Below, one piece after another: positions 25,001-33,553 of a DNA stretch of 64,000 bases. Source of the DNA: Phyto melanocephala (lineage: Eukaryota > Arthropoda > Insecta > Diptera > Rhinophoridae); the NCBI GenBank assembly GCA_941918925.1, contig OW799234.1:132908895-132972894 (forward strand). Reading direction: 5' to 3'. Below the pieces are notes generated by a model. The model worked only from the letters and a program-made list of their open reading frames with translations. It was not told the DNA's origin and did no database searches. Position 1 is the stretch's first letter, and every line of letters starts with the position of its first letter. The position numbers were made by a program, and so were the translations under genes.

Positions 25001-25422
25001 TTTGTGGCCGAACGTTCAGCAGCTGACATAGGTTGTTTTTTAAAATTCGGTGGTTTTTCATGTTGCTGAAGTTGATCCTGTTGCTGTAATAATTGTTGTT
25101 GTTGACAATTTTGGTGGATAAATGATGTCGCTGAAGGTGATGACATTATTTTAGATGATGTTAGCGACGACGTTAAAATTGTTTTGTAATTTACATTTAG
25201 TTCTTTTTCGCTTACATCTGACAAAAACATCAAATTCACATTGTATAAGGGCGAATGACAAATAAAAAGTAAAAAACAATTAGCTTTTGTTTAATACAAT
25301 AGAAGTTTGTATGTAGGTACCATGGTAGGTACAAAATATGTATATTGCTACACTTTACTTTTTTAGAACTTACCAACTATACCTGCCGGTTCTGCAAGTA
25401 ATGTAGTAGTTTCATATTCCAT
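13063..25422 (-). CDS. stas: Stasimon/TMEM41B, four exons: 25422-25374, 25217-24914, 22472-22344, 13570-13063
   Basis: Joining the exons in phase gives 329 aa that match TMEM41B. Exon 1 encodes MEYETTTLLAEPAGIV. Exon 2 holds a Ser/Gln-rich segment with poly-Q and a transmembrane helix (SLIILAGIFVTSLAAMFYVY) ending FPQLDE. Exon 3 has SEKQHMKIPRDIQDAK to VVVAYI. Exon 4 begins LQTFAIPGS and carries the VTT/DedA domain (FLSILLGFLY; RMTPILPNWFIN near residue 243). Phases are +1, +2, +2 and rebuild Asp17, Glu118 and Phe161. TMEM41B is an ER multispanning scramblase needed for autophagosome formation and lipid mobilisation. Drosophila stasimon is known as an SMN-linked gene. The C-terminus KKIS fits a dilysine ER-retrieval motif. 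Introns are 156, 2441 and 8773 bp; the last two are inflated by transposons. Confidence 0.94.
13571..14215. other. stas intron 3, proximal part
   Basis: AT-rich intron sequence next to the last stas exon. The acceptor (minus strand TTTTTTAG ending at 13571) is preceded by a T-rich tract. Nothing else was recognised. Confidence 0.5.
14224..14432. mobile_element. 209-bp hAT-type MITE (CAAGGCAT family), intact
   Basis: Terminal inverted repeats of 24 bp start CAAGGCATATTTATTCATCA and match perfectly at both ends. The flanks carry a perfect 8-bp duplication CCAGTTAT (14216-14223 and 14433-14440), which points to hAT mobilisation. Other copies lie at 33299-33504 and about 44821-45008. Confidence 0.92.
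14441..15954. other. stas intron 3 sequence, unassigned
   Basis: AT-rich, with no coding frame that resembles a known protein. A GC-richer stretch near 15060-15320 could be an old element fragment, but I cannot place it. Confidence 0.3.
15955..15990 (+). promoter_or_regulatory. Internal LINE promoter: Inr TCAGTC and DPE AGACGTG
   Basis: TCAGTC matches the initiator consensus with A+1 at 15957. AGACG at 15984-15988 is at exactly +28 to +32 and fits the downstream promoter element RGWYV. Drosophila I, jockey and related LINEs use this Inr plus GACGTG arrangement at their first bases, so this also places the 5' end of the element. Confidence 0.85.
16179..17681 (+). CDS. LINE ORF1, Gag-like RNA-binding protein
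   Basis: 500 aa from the ATG at 16179. A basic N-terminus (KNRTNKSKRPRSE) precedes a conserved central domain (about 50-210) and three knuckles: CLNCQKLGHTKKWC, CRECGYAEKHETC and CVNCQVETHPSYDAEC. The C-terminal half is Asn/Thr/Gln-rich and acidic and probably disordered. It would coat the element RNA as in the I factor. ORF2 starts 6 nt beyond its stop, so ORF2 translation probably depends on termination-reinitiation (inference). Confidence 0.88.
   Translation: MNGVHPPDYNRFRELDFPSGKNRTNKSKRPRSEDFVPLPEITPNQDNLPRYLVATSISLKENVQVLPLASHNVFQVERGLNHISRDRLEVKEMKSGDLLIKVPGVKTAEKFLKAKLIDCIPVKIYLHKSLNTTQGRIFSRKIMEISEEELLESLKDQKVVEVRKINKRENEKIVATGAAIITFDLFNRPEFLRLGWERVPVDEYIPNPMKCLNCQKLGHTKKWCKSVEQCRECGYAEKHETCTRKYCVNCQVETHPSYDAECPTFWKHKSVNYIKISRKCTTRDAWKIFNDNPTLNMLQPTQRNKKNPTYAQIAHNNTKLTVQNPKTASTSTHIKNKQKETQNNHADKTKQASHNSSTITFISQPNDNNTNFTIQPTQIQPDSTHQTNYETKTNEKNNNDDFLEYDSTFSEGKDGNSDTYSNDNVFSDINKNITEEMIIQDINDGLGFNTPPRNVNEKTDENYDSPCTQKYKNFPQLNVLITPNTFRNTQQQPSKGKDKK
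17688..21296 (+). CDS. LINE ORF2: endonuclease, reverse transcriptase, RNase H; YADN variant
   Basis: 1202 aa. APE endonuclease motifs: ILQWNMQGF, ALQETH, GDVNSQN (usual GDFNS), ADHFPI. RT: FEGYRPISLLPVLSKI, EDIEKAFDRV, GVPQGSPLS, then GIYADNVFA at 19710-19724 where YADD is expected. RNase H: YTDGS, TAEIAAIK, CTDSLSA and GNEKADYSA hold the D-E-D-D set, followed by a CCHC-like C-terminus (CFNCN..H..C). The Asp-to-Asn change (codon AAT, 19719-19721) removes the second metal-binding Asp of the RT box, so this copy should be unable to reverse transcribe by itself although it reads as intact. Confidence 0.92.
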   Translation: MTSDCGITILQWNMQGFINNKYALELLVARHKPNIIALQETHIIGKTLHLLHLSGYKVFHHNNIGYDYAKSGIAFLVKKNLNVTGHITSTGNLLFQKIIIRNQDELHLTNIYKENNVNLSTSIVNNISLNVNVHNILLGDVNSQNVLWGSSSNSPNGRILEEFANDNNLVILNDGSPTLLNTRNTLTAVDVSMSSSNLAPSLTWTCLPIPEVADHFPIKITNNFETVNRRFSTRFLDRKANWPLFEKRAALVESQFERSSNINREAAQLKRIIRKAANESIPLSRKPKDKNNPVWFNSDISKLIRLKQVAWRIFKSNRSNVNIIEYKRLCAKIKKECKIAKRKTWENFLNSLNPSMDVRALWGKVNNLRANRIQNFPNIYVDHNTLTHPFDIAEGIARFWSSLSSNAAFDPEVIDTKNNLNIENLPQTDQQLMAMNQKIRLPELINIMKTLKGSTPSRDKITYAMIKNAPDIIKARLCVLYNNIISTGTFPHDWKTAVLSPIPKPGKNPNSFEGYRPISLLPVLSKILEKILAKRFWKYSRHYISKLQHAFIPRHGVHSICHQLEEILRRNLKNGKHNLVLSEDIEKAFDRVVSSYIIKELHNWGIPKNILKLLDSFLRNRTITVKVDGYFSTTHSLDNGVPQGSPLSVVLYSAYANSLAKVVEKLPGIDYIGIYADNVFAVASGNPEDVRFNLNNLDLKIHQWAKSRGAIIPAHKSDILHVCRKRDCAENTIFIRDVNVHLSDQLRILGLFFTKNLLWNSHVKQLTYKLSKINNLLKLICSKNKGPHIETALNICRSLTIGTILHGITIYGWTSKKNINKINTSMNNCFRTASGLLRTTPLDKLRTEANFTDFRKILEKTAVGVASRAITISSDGLHKSFWRNLNSTEICLPSATDNIISILKNSNISLPQKPKAARSFNTTVQADDSLSSFVKNDTDPSCFKNMFSQKISTYAPSIIYYTDGSFYNSLTSYAIVRQLSITQFETIKQARLPDHTGIFTAEIAAIKTAIDLANHHGKKTLICTDSLSATQAIMKNHNGVYDDILQLENGTRQILILWIPSHIGIPGNEKADYSAKSALSLPQVTEIPCFPKAIINQLRANRDLLNISSTRPVYNRNLTRPECIMLARLRVGKCIFNSKHYYEKTDPPRCFNCNVILDVPHLLTFCPVSGIEQSMEEVLDCATTNNITKIKRSLKQHNIQDV
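21573..22010 (-). pseudogene. 3' fragment of a related I-like LINE, tail-to-tail with copy 2
   Basis: On the minus strand, 21990-21785 encodes a decayed ORF2 C-terminus: TRL-stop-VGKALFNNKYYYDKTDP, a one-base frameshift, CIFCNVILAVLHILGECP and a final RHNIKDV. It parallels ARLRVGKCIFNSKHYYEKTDP and QHNIQDV of the neighbouring copy. Its 3' UTR keeps CATATGGTCT..GCGCCTTT and an AAATAAATA tail, the mirror image of the copy 2 3' end. It is 5' truncated at about 22010. It probably belongs to a sister subfamily, because similarity is clear but not close. Confidence 0.8.
22570..22968 (-). mobile_element. Short Helitron with duplicated 5' end
   Basis: On the minus strand it begins TCCTACTAATAATAAAATAA (A before it) and ends GAAGTCGCGGGCACAAGCTAG (CTAG 22570-22573, then T), with target A|T. 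The terminus is the widespread insect Helitron type. A second copy of the 5' motif (CCTACTAATAGATATAATAA) lies inside near 22700, together with a second TAACAACCTAG-like block, so the element carries two 5' regions. It lies in stas intron 2. Confidence 0.78.
22969..23494. other. stas intron 2, unassigned
   Basis: AT-rich. It includes a stretch near 23258-23300 (TACCCGACACCGAAAAAATA) that looks like the edge of an unidentified repeat. No gene was seen. Confidence 0.3.
23495..23925 (+). mobile_element. Family-H repeat, copy c, hairpin end missing
   Basis: Shares the A-rich tract, CTCAACTGGGATTGGAACC, CGAGGTGGTCGTGG, ACACACGGACAGACGG, CTTTATGGGGTCG and the terminus TGTGTGAAGGGTATAA with copy b. 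The hairpin terminus is not present upstream. Confidence 0.7.
23965..24345 (+). pseudogene. mariner-like transposase C-terminal remnant
   Basis: The reading frame gives ELWFQQDGAMSHTVHKTSN, ISRFAAVN, a TAG stop where Trp is expected, then PHRSCDTPLDYFFWGYVKSE and ATNDALK. These are the second catalytic Asp block (QDGA) and the DxTPLDYFxWG block of insect mariner-like transposases. The first catalytic region and the terminal repeats are not present. It lies in stas intron 2. Confidence 0.8.
24346..24913. other. stas intron 2, distal part
   Basis: AT-rich. Nothing was recognised apart from the intron donor GTAAGT at 24913-24908 (minus strand). Confidence 0.4.
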
Positions 25423-26530
25423 ATTTTATACACTTGGTAAGTATTTTACGAAAATTTTTTTCTTAAAGAAAAAAAGCTCTTTTTTTATTATTTGAATGTT
25501 TTTACACTTAAAATAATTTTTAACTTCCGTGTTTTAATCACTTATACACATATACGTTTTCTTTTTGTATTAGTTGTGGCCTTGATGTTGTATTTTTTTG
25601 ATATATATTTTTTTTAAATTTTAATTTAAAACTATTTGTGAAGACAATAATAGACAAATTTAATCAATACTGGAAAACTTTGCTTTTAGATGTCTCCTTA
25701 CGATTTGCTTTTTTAATATTATTATGTATTTTTCTACTTAGTGTTATACGTTCAAATTTTAATGACGTGTAGTCTATAATTTGTTTGTACATATGTATAA
25801 CAAAGTCGATAACATAAAATAACTTGTTCACAGTGAAAAATAATTGCACTTACACATTCTTCAATATTGTTTATTTTTCAAATTAATTATAATTATTAGG
25901 GACGAATCAGTACGAATTTAACTAAAGGCTAAAACAAACGAACAAAAAAGTCTAATGTTAAAGACATTATATAGATAATTTAGCGATTATTATGCTTGCG
26001 GTTTAATAAGAAAATTAGCGATTTTTTGTTAGTGTTATTTAGAAAAATATATACAGCGATGGATTTAAATATAGGCACAAGCTGCGCAATTAAACGAAGT
26101 TTATTTTGTTACGTACTTCAAATCACAAAATTACTGTATTCACAAGTTCTAAATTCAAATGTTTTAAAAATTTAACATAAAAAAATATGACTGTTGTGAA
26201 CGACCCTTCATAACTAAATGTGATATATCAAATTTAAATCGTCGATTTGGCTAAATTTTTTATAACAGGTATTTTTAAAGGATATCGGTGGGGCGGCTTA
26301 CCAATATTACAGACGGCTTGGGTTAGCAAACTCTTAGTCTATCCACGCAGCTATCTGAATAGTTATGACAGTAAAATAAACATACCATACACAGTAGTAT
26401 TATTTTAGGACAGCTTTTACTTAAAAAGCAAAAACAATTTTTTTAAGCTATTGTGAAATCCTAGAATATTATGATATGTTAGAACACCTTGTGAATACGA
26501 TAAATATTTATCTTATACACTATTATATTA
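25423..26530. other. stas 5' flank
   Basis: Should hold the stas 5' UTR and promoter. No TATA or Inr could be singled out in this AT-rich sequence. No repeats were recognised. Confidence 0.35.
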
Positions 26531-26737
26531 AGGTAGGTAGGTAGGAAAGGGGGATGCAGAAAGCAGTATCTGCCTCCTACACCCACACTCGGAGACCAAT
26601 AAGGTCCATTGCGTTACCCTCTATATAGTAAAGATAGAAAAGAGAGAGAGGGTTGCCAAAGATAAAGTACATGAAAAAATTATAATAAGTTAGTAGGAAA
26701 TAGAATAGAATAGAAGAAAGAAAGAGAAGCAGATTCG

Positions 26738-27477
26738 CTACGAGCTCCATTGCATGTTCACTAACCGCCCGATCCCCATGATGAATCCGATAATATTCCC
26801 CAGCTTGCACTCCGAAACATCAACCAACTCATCGTGGAACCATTTACCTAACCACTTTAGCCTGTGATTCTGTAGCCTTGGGCAGTGACAGACAATGTGT
26901 TCCATTGTGTGTGTGCTCCTCCTCATCTTCACACATCCTACAATAATCCGGAGTGCCGCGATCCCATCTACTAATCCTAGTCCTCTCAGGATAGTGCCCT
27001 GTTAAAACCCCAATAGTGGCCCTCAGGAAAATCCTATCCAGGCCCAGAAGTACCGTAGAGTCTGCTGAGTTTAGCTTGGGCCATAAAGCCCTTGACACTC
27101 TGCAGTCTCTTCCTTCTTTCCACGCCATATTGGTCCTGTCAGATACCCACGCCCAGATACGCGCGTATAATAGTACTCTAACGGAGGCCTCATCAAAGCC
27201 CGTGCCGATCCTCCGCGCGCAAGTTCGTCAGCAATTTCATTGCCGACGATTCCATTGTGCCCTGGTACCCAACACAGTCTGACATCAAAGAGGTTCATAA
27301 TCCTATCGAGTGCCCTCCTACACTTTTCAACTAGCCTAGATTTGACATAATGTCCCTTCAAGGCTTTGAGCGCCGCCTGACTGTCAACGTATAGAGTAAC
27401 CTCCCTACCCTTGGAACATGTTTCAATATAAGATCCGTCGCCCTATAGATAGCCAGTATCTCCGCTTGGAACACACG
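26738..27477 (-). pseudogene. LINE ORF2 3' part: RNase H and zinc-binding C-terminus
   Basis: WVPGHNGIVGNEIADELARG (RNase H) is followed by TRISRWDRGTPDYCRMCEDE and, after a frameshift near 26900, MEHIVCHCPRLQ. This is the C-x2-C..H..C tail of LOA/R1-type ORF2. The RNase H frame runs back to AEILAIYRAT at the hAT insertion point (27477). Confidence 0.78.
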
Positions 27478-28249
27478 TAGGGTTGCCATTTCTATTTAAA
27501 AAAAAGAGGACACCAGCATAAAAAATGTAGGACATTTGCCAAAAAAAGAGGACACATTTCAAAAAAATTAAATTTGATCAAATTTACGACGCCATTTAAA
27601 ATACAAAAACAAAATTTGTTTTTACGAAAAAACTTTATTTACAAAAAAAAACTGAACATATCATTCTGATTTAATGGTTGAAAATAAAAACAAACAAAAA
27701 TCCATTGCATTCATTATCGGGAATGTACACTTTTAAAAATTTTACATATATTTTTCAACACTTCCAATTTGAGCCAATATATTACCATCGCATCTCTTTA
27801 AATATTTGTAAAACTCTAGACAATCCATATCAAAATTATATACCCTTACTATATTTCTTTTTCAAGACTTTCTTCTATATCTGGAAAACAAACTTTATGA
27901 AAAACACACAGCTAACAAGCAGACCCCTTTGCCGAACTTTTTTATAATAAAAAACAAGTTAAAATAGGCCACTTTAATTAATAGCGACAATTAAGGATAA
28001 TAAAACTAATTTTGTACAAAGAGAAGTTTTAAAATTGTACTTTTTCAAAACTAATTGTATGAGCACCTAAATCTTTTTTTTATACATTTTGTGACCTGTG
28101 ATTTAAAGTTTAAATGTAAGAAAAAAACTTCAGAGAAGGTCCAAAAAGTCGTTCAACCCCGGACATTTGCTAAAAAAGAAGTAGGACTGCCCCGGATGCC
28201 CAAAAAAAGAGGACGGTGTCCGGGGAAAATAGGACGGATGGCAACCCTA
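27478..28249. mobile_element. Non-autonomous hAT element (772 bp) inside the LINE
   Basis: Perfect 12-bp terminal inverted repeats TAGGGTTGCCAT (27478-27489 and 28238-28249). The flanks AACACACG (27470-27477) and AACACACT (28250-28257) form an 8-bp duplication with one mismatch. Subterminal AAAAAGAGGAC motifs occur in both halves. No transposase is encoded. The LINE reading (..NCSVF / QAEILAIY..) resumes across it, which proves that the insertion is secondary. Confidence 0.93.
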
Positions 28250-29800
28250 AACACACTACAGTTATCAGAAAGTTTGTAAGACCTCCTGATGTTCTCTTCC
28301 AGACACCTGCCCCTGTGCCTATATCCATCTTTGATCCATCCGTAAAGACTGCACATCCCTCAAACAGTCTGTCGGATCCTATCCTATCCGGAATTATTAA
28401 CGGGCATTATTAACGAAATTATATAGGCATATTGCCTATAGAAGCACCCCTAAGGTATGCTTCTCATAGCACCAGTGATACCGAGTGAAGCACACCTTAG
28501 GACCTTTGTAAGGAGGTTCCTATAACAACCCTTCTCCAATACCTCCCACCATACAGAACATCCATATGCTAGAATGGGTCTTTCCACCATCGTGTAAATC
28601 CAATTCACCACCCTTGGTTGTAGGCCCCAACTCTTGCCTATGGAGTTCCTGCAAGTGTTGTAGGCATTTAGGTCCCTTTTTACCCTCTTCCGTGTGTTCT
28701 GACCCAACGACAGGTTACTGTCGAGGACTACACCGAGATATTTCGGCCCGCACGCTAATTCTAACCCCATTAAGCATCGATCGCATAAACGCCTCGATCT
28801 TGTATCTTCTGGTAAAGAGAACTAGCTCAGTGTTCTCCGGGTTCACACGCAGTTCATTCTCCGAAGCCCTAGAAGAAAATATACATAGTGCCGATTTAAA
28901 TACCTCGCTAATCGTCGGAAGAAATCTTCCCCTGACCAGCAGAACTACATATGCTACAATCTTCATGCCCTCACTCTCAAATCTCCTCAAAATAACATTG
29001 ACCGTTAGTAACCACAACAGAGGCGATAAACCCCACTGTGGTATTCCTCTTGTCTCTGTTCTTCTGATGCTGAAATCTTCTAAGCTAGAATTTATAACCC
29101 TACTCTCCAATATCGAGGTTATCCAACTAACCAGAAAATTCCTGACTCCCATACAGAGCCGCTCTAATTGCCTCTATACTAACATCGTTAAAGGCTCCCT
29201 CCACATCCAAAAACGCCGCTAGCGTACATTCCCTATCCTGCAAGCTACGTTCTATAAAACCCACCACATCATGCAGTGCACTCTCAACAGATCTACCAGA
29301 TCTGTGGTAAGCATATTGAGCTCCACTGATTATGTGGGGATCAATAAAACCCCTCAGATGTAGATCGACCTGTCTCTCTAACGTCCTAAGCAGAAAAGAC
29401 GAGAGGCTGATAGGTCTGAAATCCCTTGGCTTCGAGTGTCCTGCCTTACCATCCTTGGCTATAAAAATAACCCTAACCTCTCTTCACCTCCTAGGTATGT
29501 ATCTCCTCAGGAGTCACGCTCTAAGCACTCTCGTCAACAGTAAAAGAAAATTATCCGAGACGTTTTGCAGAATGGCAGGGATAATTCCATCCGGACCCGG
29601 GGATTTATAGGCCTCAAACGTATTAACCGCCCATACTCCTTTATCCGTCGTGATCATTTCCTCAACTATCTCCCGTTTCCTATCGATTCCCGGTCGACCT
29701 CTGTCGAAATAGCGTCCTCACATTCACACAGCCGTTCTCTGAATATAACCAGGTACCATAGGGTCTTTGGATAATATTTTCCTGAACCTTGGTAGCTCAT
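28250..29800 (-). pseudogene. LINE reverse transcriptase and start of RNase H, broken
   Basis: From the left: the RNase H start (VFTDGSK in one frame, NIRRSYKLSDNCSVF in the next), CGPKYLGVVLDSNLS, VNPENTELVLFTRRYK, then the RT core SIRRTETRGIPQWGLSPLL and VAYVVLLVRGR near 28950. The YADD box is absent: Tyr is followed directly by VVLLV, an apparent 9-nt in-frame loss of Ala-Asp-Asp. Several further frame changes occur upstream toward 29800. Confidence 0.8.
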
Positions 29801-30620
29801 TTACAGACTGTATGGACTCGAAAAACTTCGTCCATGATGCCCTTCCCCTTTATACTTATAAAAGCACACTTTATAGCTCTCCCAATCGTCAGCCTTCCTA
29901 CTGGCCTTCGCCCTATTAAATCTCTTTCTAACCATATACCTTTGAACACCTAGTTGTCTGGTCCACCATTTCGTTCTGCGCGGGTTCCCTACTAGATCCG
30001 GTATATTCCAATTCAAAATTGATCCTGTTGTGGTCTAAAAACGAGTATTCACTCGCAACCTTCCATCCCCTTACAAAATGATTACCCCTATTCGTCAAAG
30101 TAATATCTATTACTGCCTCTCTATCCCTAGCTCTGAATGTCGGCATACTGCCCTTATTACAAATATAAAGATTGCTAGTAATTATGAAATCAAAAGTTTT
30201 CCCACCTCTTTCATTTATGTCACTACTTCCCCACTGACTGTGATGTGCGTTAGCGTCACATTCAAGTACGACATCAAACTTCCTCCTTCTTGCGTACTCA
30301 ACTAGCCTTCGAACGTCCATACCTGGTGGATCTGCAGTCTCGTAAGACATATATACTGAGGCCAGTGTTAAAGCTATTTGACCTTTGGCCTCTCTCCCAA
30401 CGACAGTTATGTCACCTGTGCTAAAAGAGGAAATTAAAACAAAGTTAAAATTTTTCTTAGCAAGTATGCGTGTTTTAACCTTATCATCCGTGGACGTGAC
30501 AAACTGCATATAATCCTTTATCCCTAATCCGCGAACCTTATTTTTGTTGATCCAAGGCTCTTGGATTAGGGCCACATCCTCTTGGAATTTGGCAAGGTGA
30601 GTTATCAGTTCTGCCGAAGC
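29801..30620 (-). pseudogene. LINE endonuclease domain
   Basis: The open stretch 30575-29928 contains ALIQEPWINKNKVRG, VVLECDANAHHSQWGSS, AVIDITLTNRG and SEYSFLDHNRINFEL. These are the APE-type endonuclease motifs of LOA/R1 LINEs, where the usual SDH is here LDH. The catalytic Asp and His are kept. Continuity with the RT is lost at about 29928 by a frameshift. Confidence 0.82.
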
Positions 30621-30624
30621 TGCT

Positions 30625-31561
30625 TCAATTCATCTGCACCACTTGCAGCTTCTTTGGACCTGTCAGATCTGGGAAACCTAAGCCGTACAGTTCCAAGACC
30701 AAATCTGATAACCCCTTTTGCCGCTTCCAATTTACCAAGGGCCACCACCTGTTAGGTCCCACCGATCTAACGGGTGGCGGGATCCACACTGTCACTTCAA
30801 GACTAGCCCCTGGACAAAGGTCGCTACAGCGTTCAACTGAGGTATTTAGAAACTCGAATGATTTCTTGTTGCCACAGTTGACGACCTTAACGCCCTTTGA
30901 CCAGTCCGCTCCATTGAAGCAAACGTCCTCAGGCTTGCCCCGAAAGGACAAGGGCCTGCCTTCTATCAGTTGCCATCCATCCATGCTGATCCTGCCATCA
31001 GGGTCAGCTCAAAGACATTTAAGGTTTTTTCGAAGTGGAGGGCTGATCATCTCCAGACCGTGTTCGCTTGGTTATCTCCTTTTTGGGGAGGTTCCCAAGT
31101 GATCCAGATGGTGCATCACCAACCCTCTTCTTCAATACAGACAATGGCTTGCCAACGTTAACCGCTCGTTCTAAAGGCTTGAGCATTTTTTCTCGCAAGC
31201 TAATGCCTGGGGCGTTTCGGTTCCCATCAGTGACCACCACAGCCGTCTCTGCACTCTTACCAGAGTCGTCAGATCCGGCTGGGATGTTCACCGCTGGGAC
31301 CATGGAGAGGGAGATGCCGAGGACAGCACTGGTAGGCCCGTAAGTTCCTTCACACTTTGCGACACTCTGCCTATGCTTCCTCACCAAATGCCTTTCTCTG
31401 GCAGTAAACAGTCTTGGGTCCCCCTTGGCCATTTTATTCAAAAAGGCCAAAGAGGACTTTGTACCATTCCTCGCCTTCTCCTCCTTCGTTCGGCTTTTAC
31501 CGTCCCGTGGTAACTCTGCGTATGTTACTTCTGCGGCTTGCGAAATATGTTGGGCACCCAA
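30625..31561 (-). pseudogene. LINE ORF1 remnant in two frames
   Basis: 31561-31019 gives a Lys/Arg/Ser-rich N-terminal part (EEKARNGTKSSLAFLNKM, FTARERHLVRKHRQ). 30984-30625 gives MDGWQLIEGRPLSFRG, NCGNKKSFEFLNTSVERC and WIPPPVRSVGPN. The second part resembles the uncharacterised domain (DUF4780-like) seen in ORF1 of many insect LINEs. This is recalled, not searched. A frame change lies between the parts. Confidence 0.6.
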
Positions 31562-31920
31562 TCTCCTGATCCTGGGAGGTTACTCTTAAAGTCAGCCCTC
31601 TCAGACGTTGGAGGATCCACCACTTAGCTCGAGGCAGGATTAGATATCATAGTGATATCTAAATCCTCTTCCTCAATGTTAAATCACCTGATTTCTGAGT
31701 GTTGCTAGGGCCTGTGCCCTAGCCCCGGAGGGGACCTGTTAGCGATTAGTTTCTTTACCCACTAACTAGCCATACAGGTCCTCGTCACTGTTTATTTGGT
31801 CCACGAGAACCCAGAGGATTCTAAGGCTATGTATATTGTACGGGATCGGAGCGATCTAGTGCCTGGCACCATCTGACCCGCTCAGAACCCATACCCTACA
31901 ATTTGACATTTGGGCTTTAG

Positions 31921-32500
31921 CCGTAAATAGCAATAATAAGAATAAAAACATACATAAATGATATGGTAAATGATTTAAATTAACGCTTTTAATTAAAATG
32001 TTTTTACTAAAATATTTTTTTGTGTTTTTATTTTTAAATATATTAAACGTTTAATTTGTGATGTTTTATATTAAAGTTTTAAATTTCTTACAAGCTAATA
32101 CGCGAAACACCGAATAAAAAGAAATGTCAAATATTCAACAACAAAAAAATTGCTTTAAAAAGCCGAGTACCGGCGATTATGTTTCCCATTTTTCTCCTCA
32201 CCTTAAACTGTAAAAACATCTATACTCAAGAATTGTCCAACTATAATCGTCGTGTGTGACCATAGACTTAGACCTCTTTGAGATTAGGCAAGTCTCTTGC
32301 GCAAGAGACTTGTGCAAATCTTGTGTTTATAGTTAAAAGGGGTAAGGTTGGGTTAAGAGAAAGAAAATTGCTCATATTTGAGTACACACTTGCCTGTACT
32401 TGGCAAGTACATACAAGAAAGGGTACTTCCACAGGGGTTACACGATCAAGTTTTGTGTAACAAGTTTCAATACACTCACACTTTTTTACTTATACACTTA
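31921..32500. other. Unassigned AT-rich sequence
   Basis: No feature was recognised. Confidence 0.3.
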
Positions 32501-32617
32501 GGGCCGTATTCATAAAAAATATTTTAGGTTTATTAAAGGCTTTTTTGACAGATGTTGTAGAGAAATTTGTCAAATAAGCTTTCAATAAACCTAAAATATT
32601 TTTTATGAATACGACCC
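32501..32617. mobile_element. 117-bp palindromic MITE, copy 1
   Basis: Both arms carry GGGCCGTATTCATAAAAAAT and continue as an almost perfect inverted repeat to a short loop around ACAGATGTTGTAGAG, so the whole unit would fold into one hairpin. A second copy lies at 50920-51036. Confidence 0.85.
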
Positions 32618-32647
32618 TTATACTTTTAGAACTTGATGCGAACCAAG

Positions 32648-33294
32648 CAGCGTTGCCACTATTGGTCTTTTCCGACCAAAATGGTCAGAAATTAATGGTC
32701 TTGGTCGGATGGTCGGCTAAACGTTGTTTTGGTCTGTTTAATAAAATGTATCATATTCATTTTAAGTCATTTGAAATACTGGTCGCTATTATATTTTTAG
32801 TTTTTGGCAATACTATTTTCTTCTCAGCAACGAAAAACAATCAAAAGCAAATGTCAAACGTGTGTAAAAGACTATAAAAAATACGATGAACCCATTTGTA
32901 AGGTGGTGCTACTTCTACACAAAATGCATAACAGCAAGAAAAACAAAAGGATTTTTTGTAGTTTTCTTCTCGCATTGGTTGTGTATGCCTTCATAATTGT
33001 AAAAGTTGATGTGTGTTAACTCGGTGTAAGCAAAGCAATTGTAACGGTTTTTTATTCATCTCGTATCAAAACGAAAACATAAAAATTTTAATTTAATTTA
33101 ATTAAAGATTTTTTTTTGGTTTTTAAGTTCTAGAACTTAATTCAAATTTTATTTAAAAAATACATAGGTACATAGTATGCTTATACATATGTATTTGTTA
33201 TTTAATATTTTAAAAAATTGGTCGGTTTAAATGGATTTTGGTCGGTTTTATAGGCAAATTTGGTCGGATAGATAATTTTTGAGTGGTAACGCTG
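32648..33294. mobile_element. Non-autonomous hAT (647 bp) inserted in a MITE end
   Basis: Ends CAGCGTTGCCACT and (inverted) CAGCGTTACCACT. Perfect 8-bp duplication GAACCAAG at 32640-32647 and 33295-33302. Subterminal GGTCGG repeats crowd both ends (32660-32720, 33221-33270), as is usual for hAT transposase sites. It carries no transposase. The duplication includes the first four bases (CAAG) of the next MITE, so this element went into that MITE. Confidence 0.92.
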
Positions 33295-33298
33295 GAAC

Positions 33299-33504
33299 CA
33301 AGGCATATTTATTCATCAGGTAATTGCAGTTCGGAGAGAATTATTTGTTTATGTTTTTTATATATGAAGTTAGACATTTTAAAAAAATGAGAAAAGAGAG
33401 AAAATTTTTTTATTTATGCATTTTGACAGCTGAAAATTAAAATAAGTGTTGAAAAAAATAATCAGCTGGCAAATCAAGAGTACCTGATGAATAAATATGC
33501 CTTG
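33299..33504. mobile_element. CAAGGCAT MITE, second copy (206 bp)
   Basis: Same 24-bp inverted repeats as at 14224. The original left flank is now beyond the hAT (ATGCGAAC at 32636-32643) and compares with ATGGAACT on the right, an 8-bp duplication with one lost base. Confidence 0.88.
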
Positions 33505-33553
33505 ATGGAACTTGCTTTTGAAATTCCCTTTTAATCGAATGTTTCAATCTACA

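Larger units (their letters stand above)
26533..31920 (-). mobile_element. LOA/R1-like non-LTR retrotransposon remnant
   Basis: About 5.4 kb, visibly richer in GC than its surroundings. The minus strand reads ORF1, then endonuclease, reverse transcriptase, RNase H and a CCHC-like C-terminus, ending near CCTACCTACCTTA. Every ORF is broken by stops and frameshifts. A 772-bp hAT element splits the RNase H region. LOA/R1 assignment rests on the motif style (CDANAHHSQWGS, SPLLWLL, VNPENTELVLFTRRYK). Confidence 0.82.
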
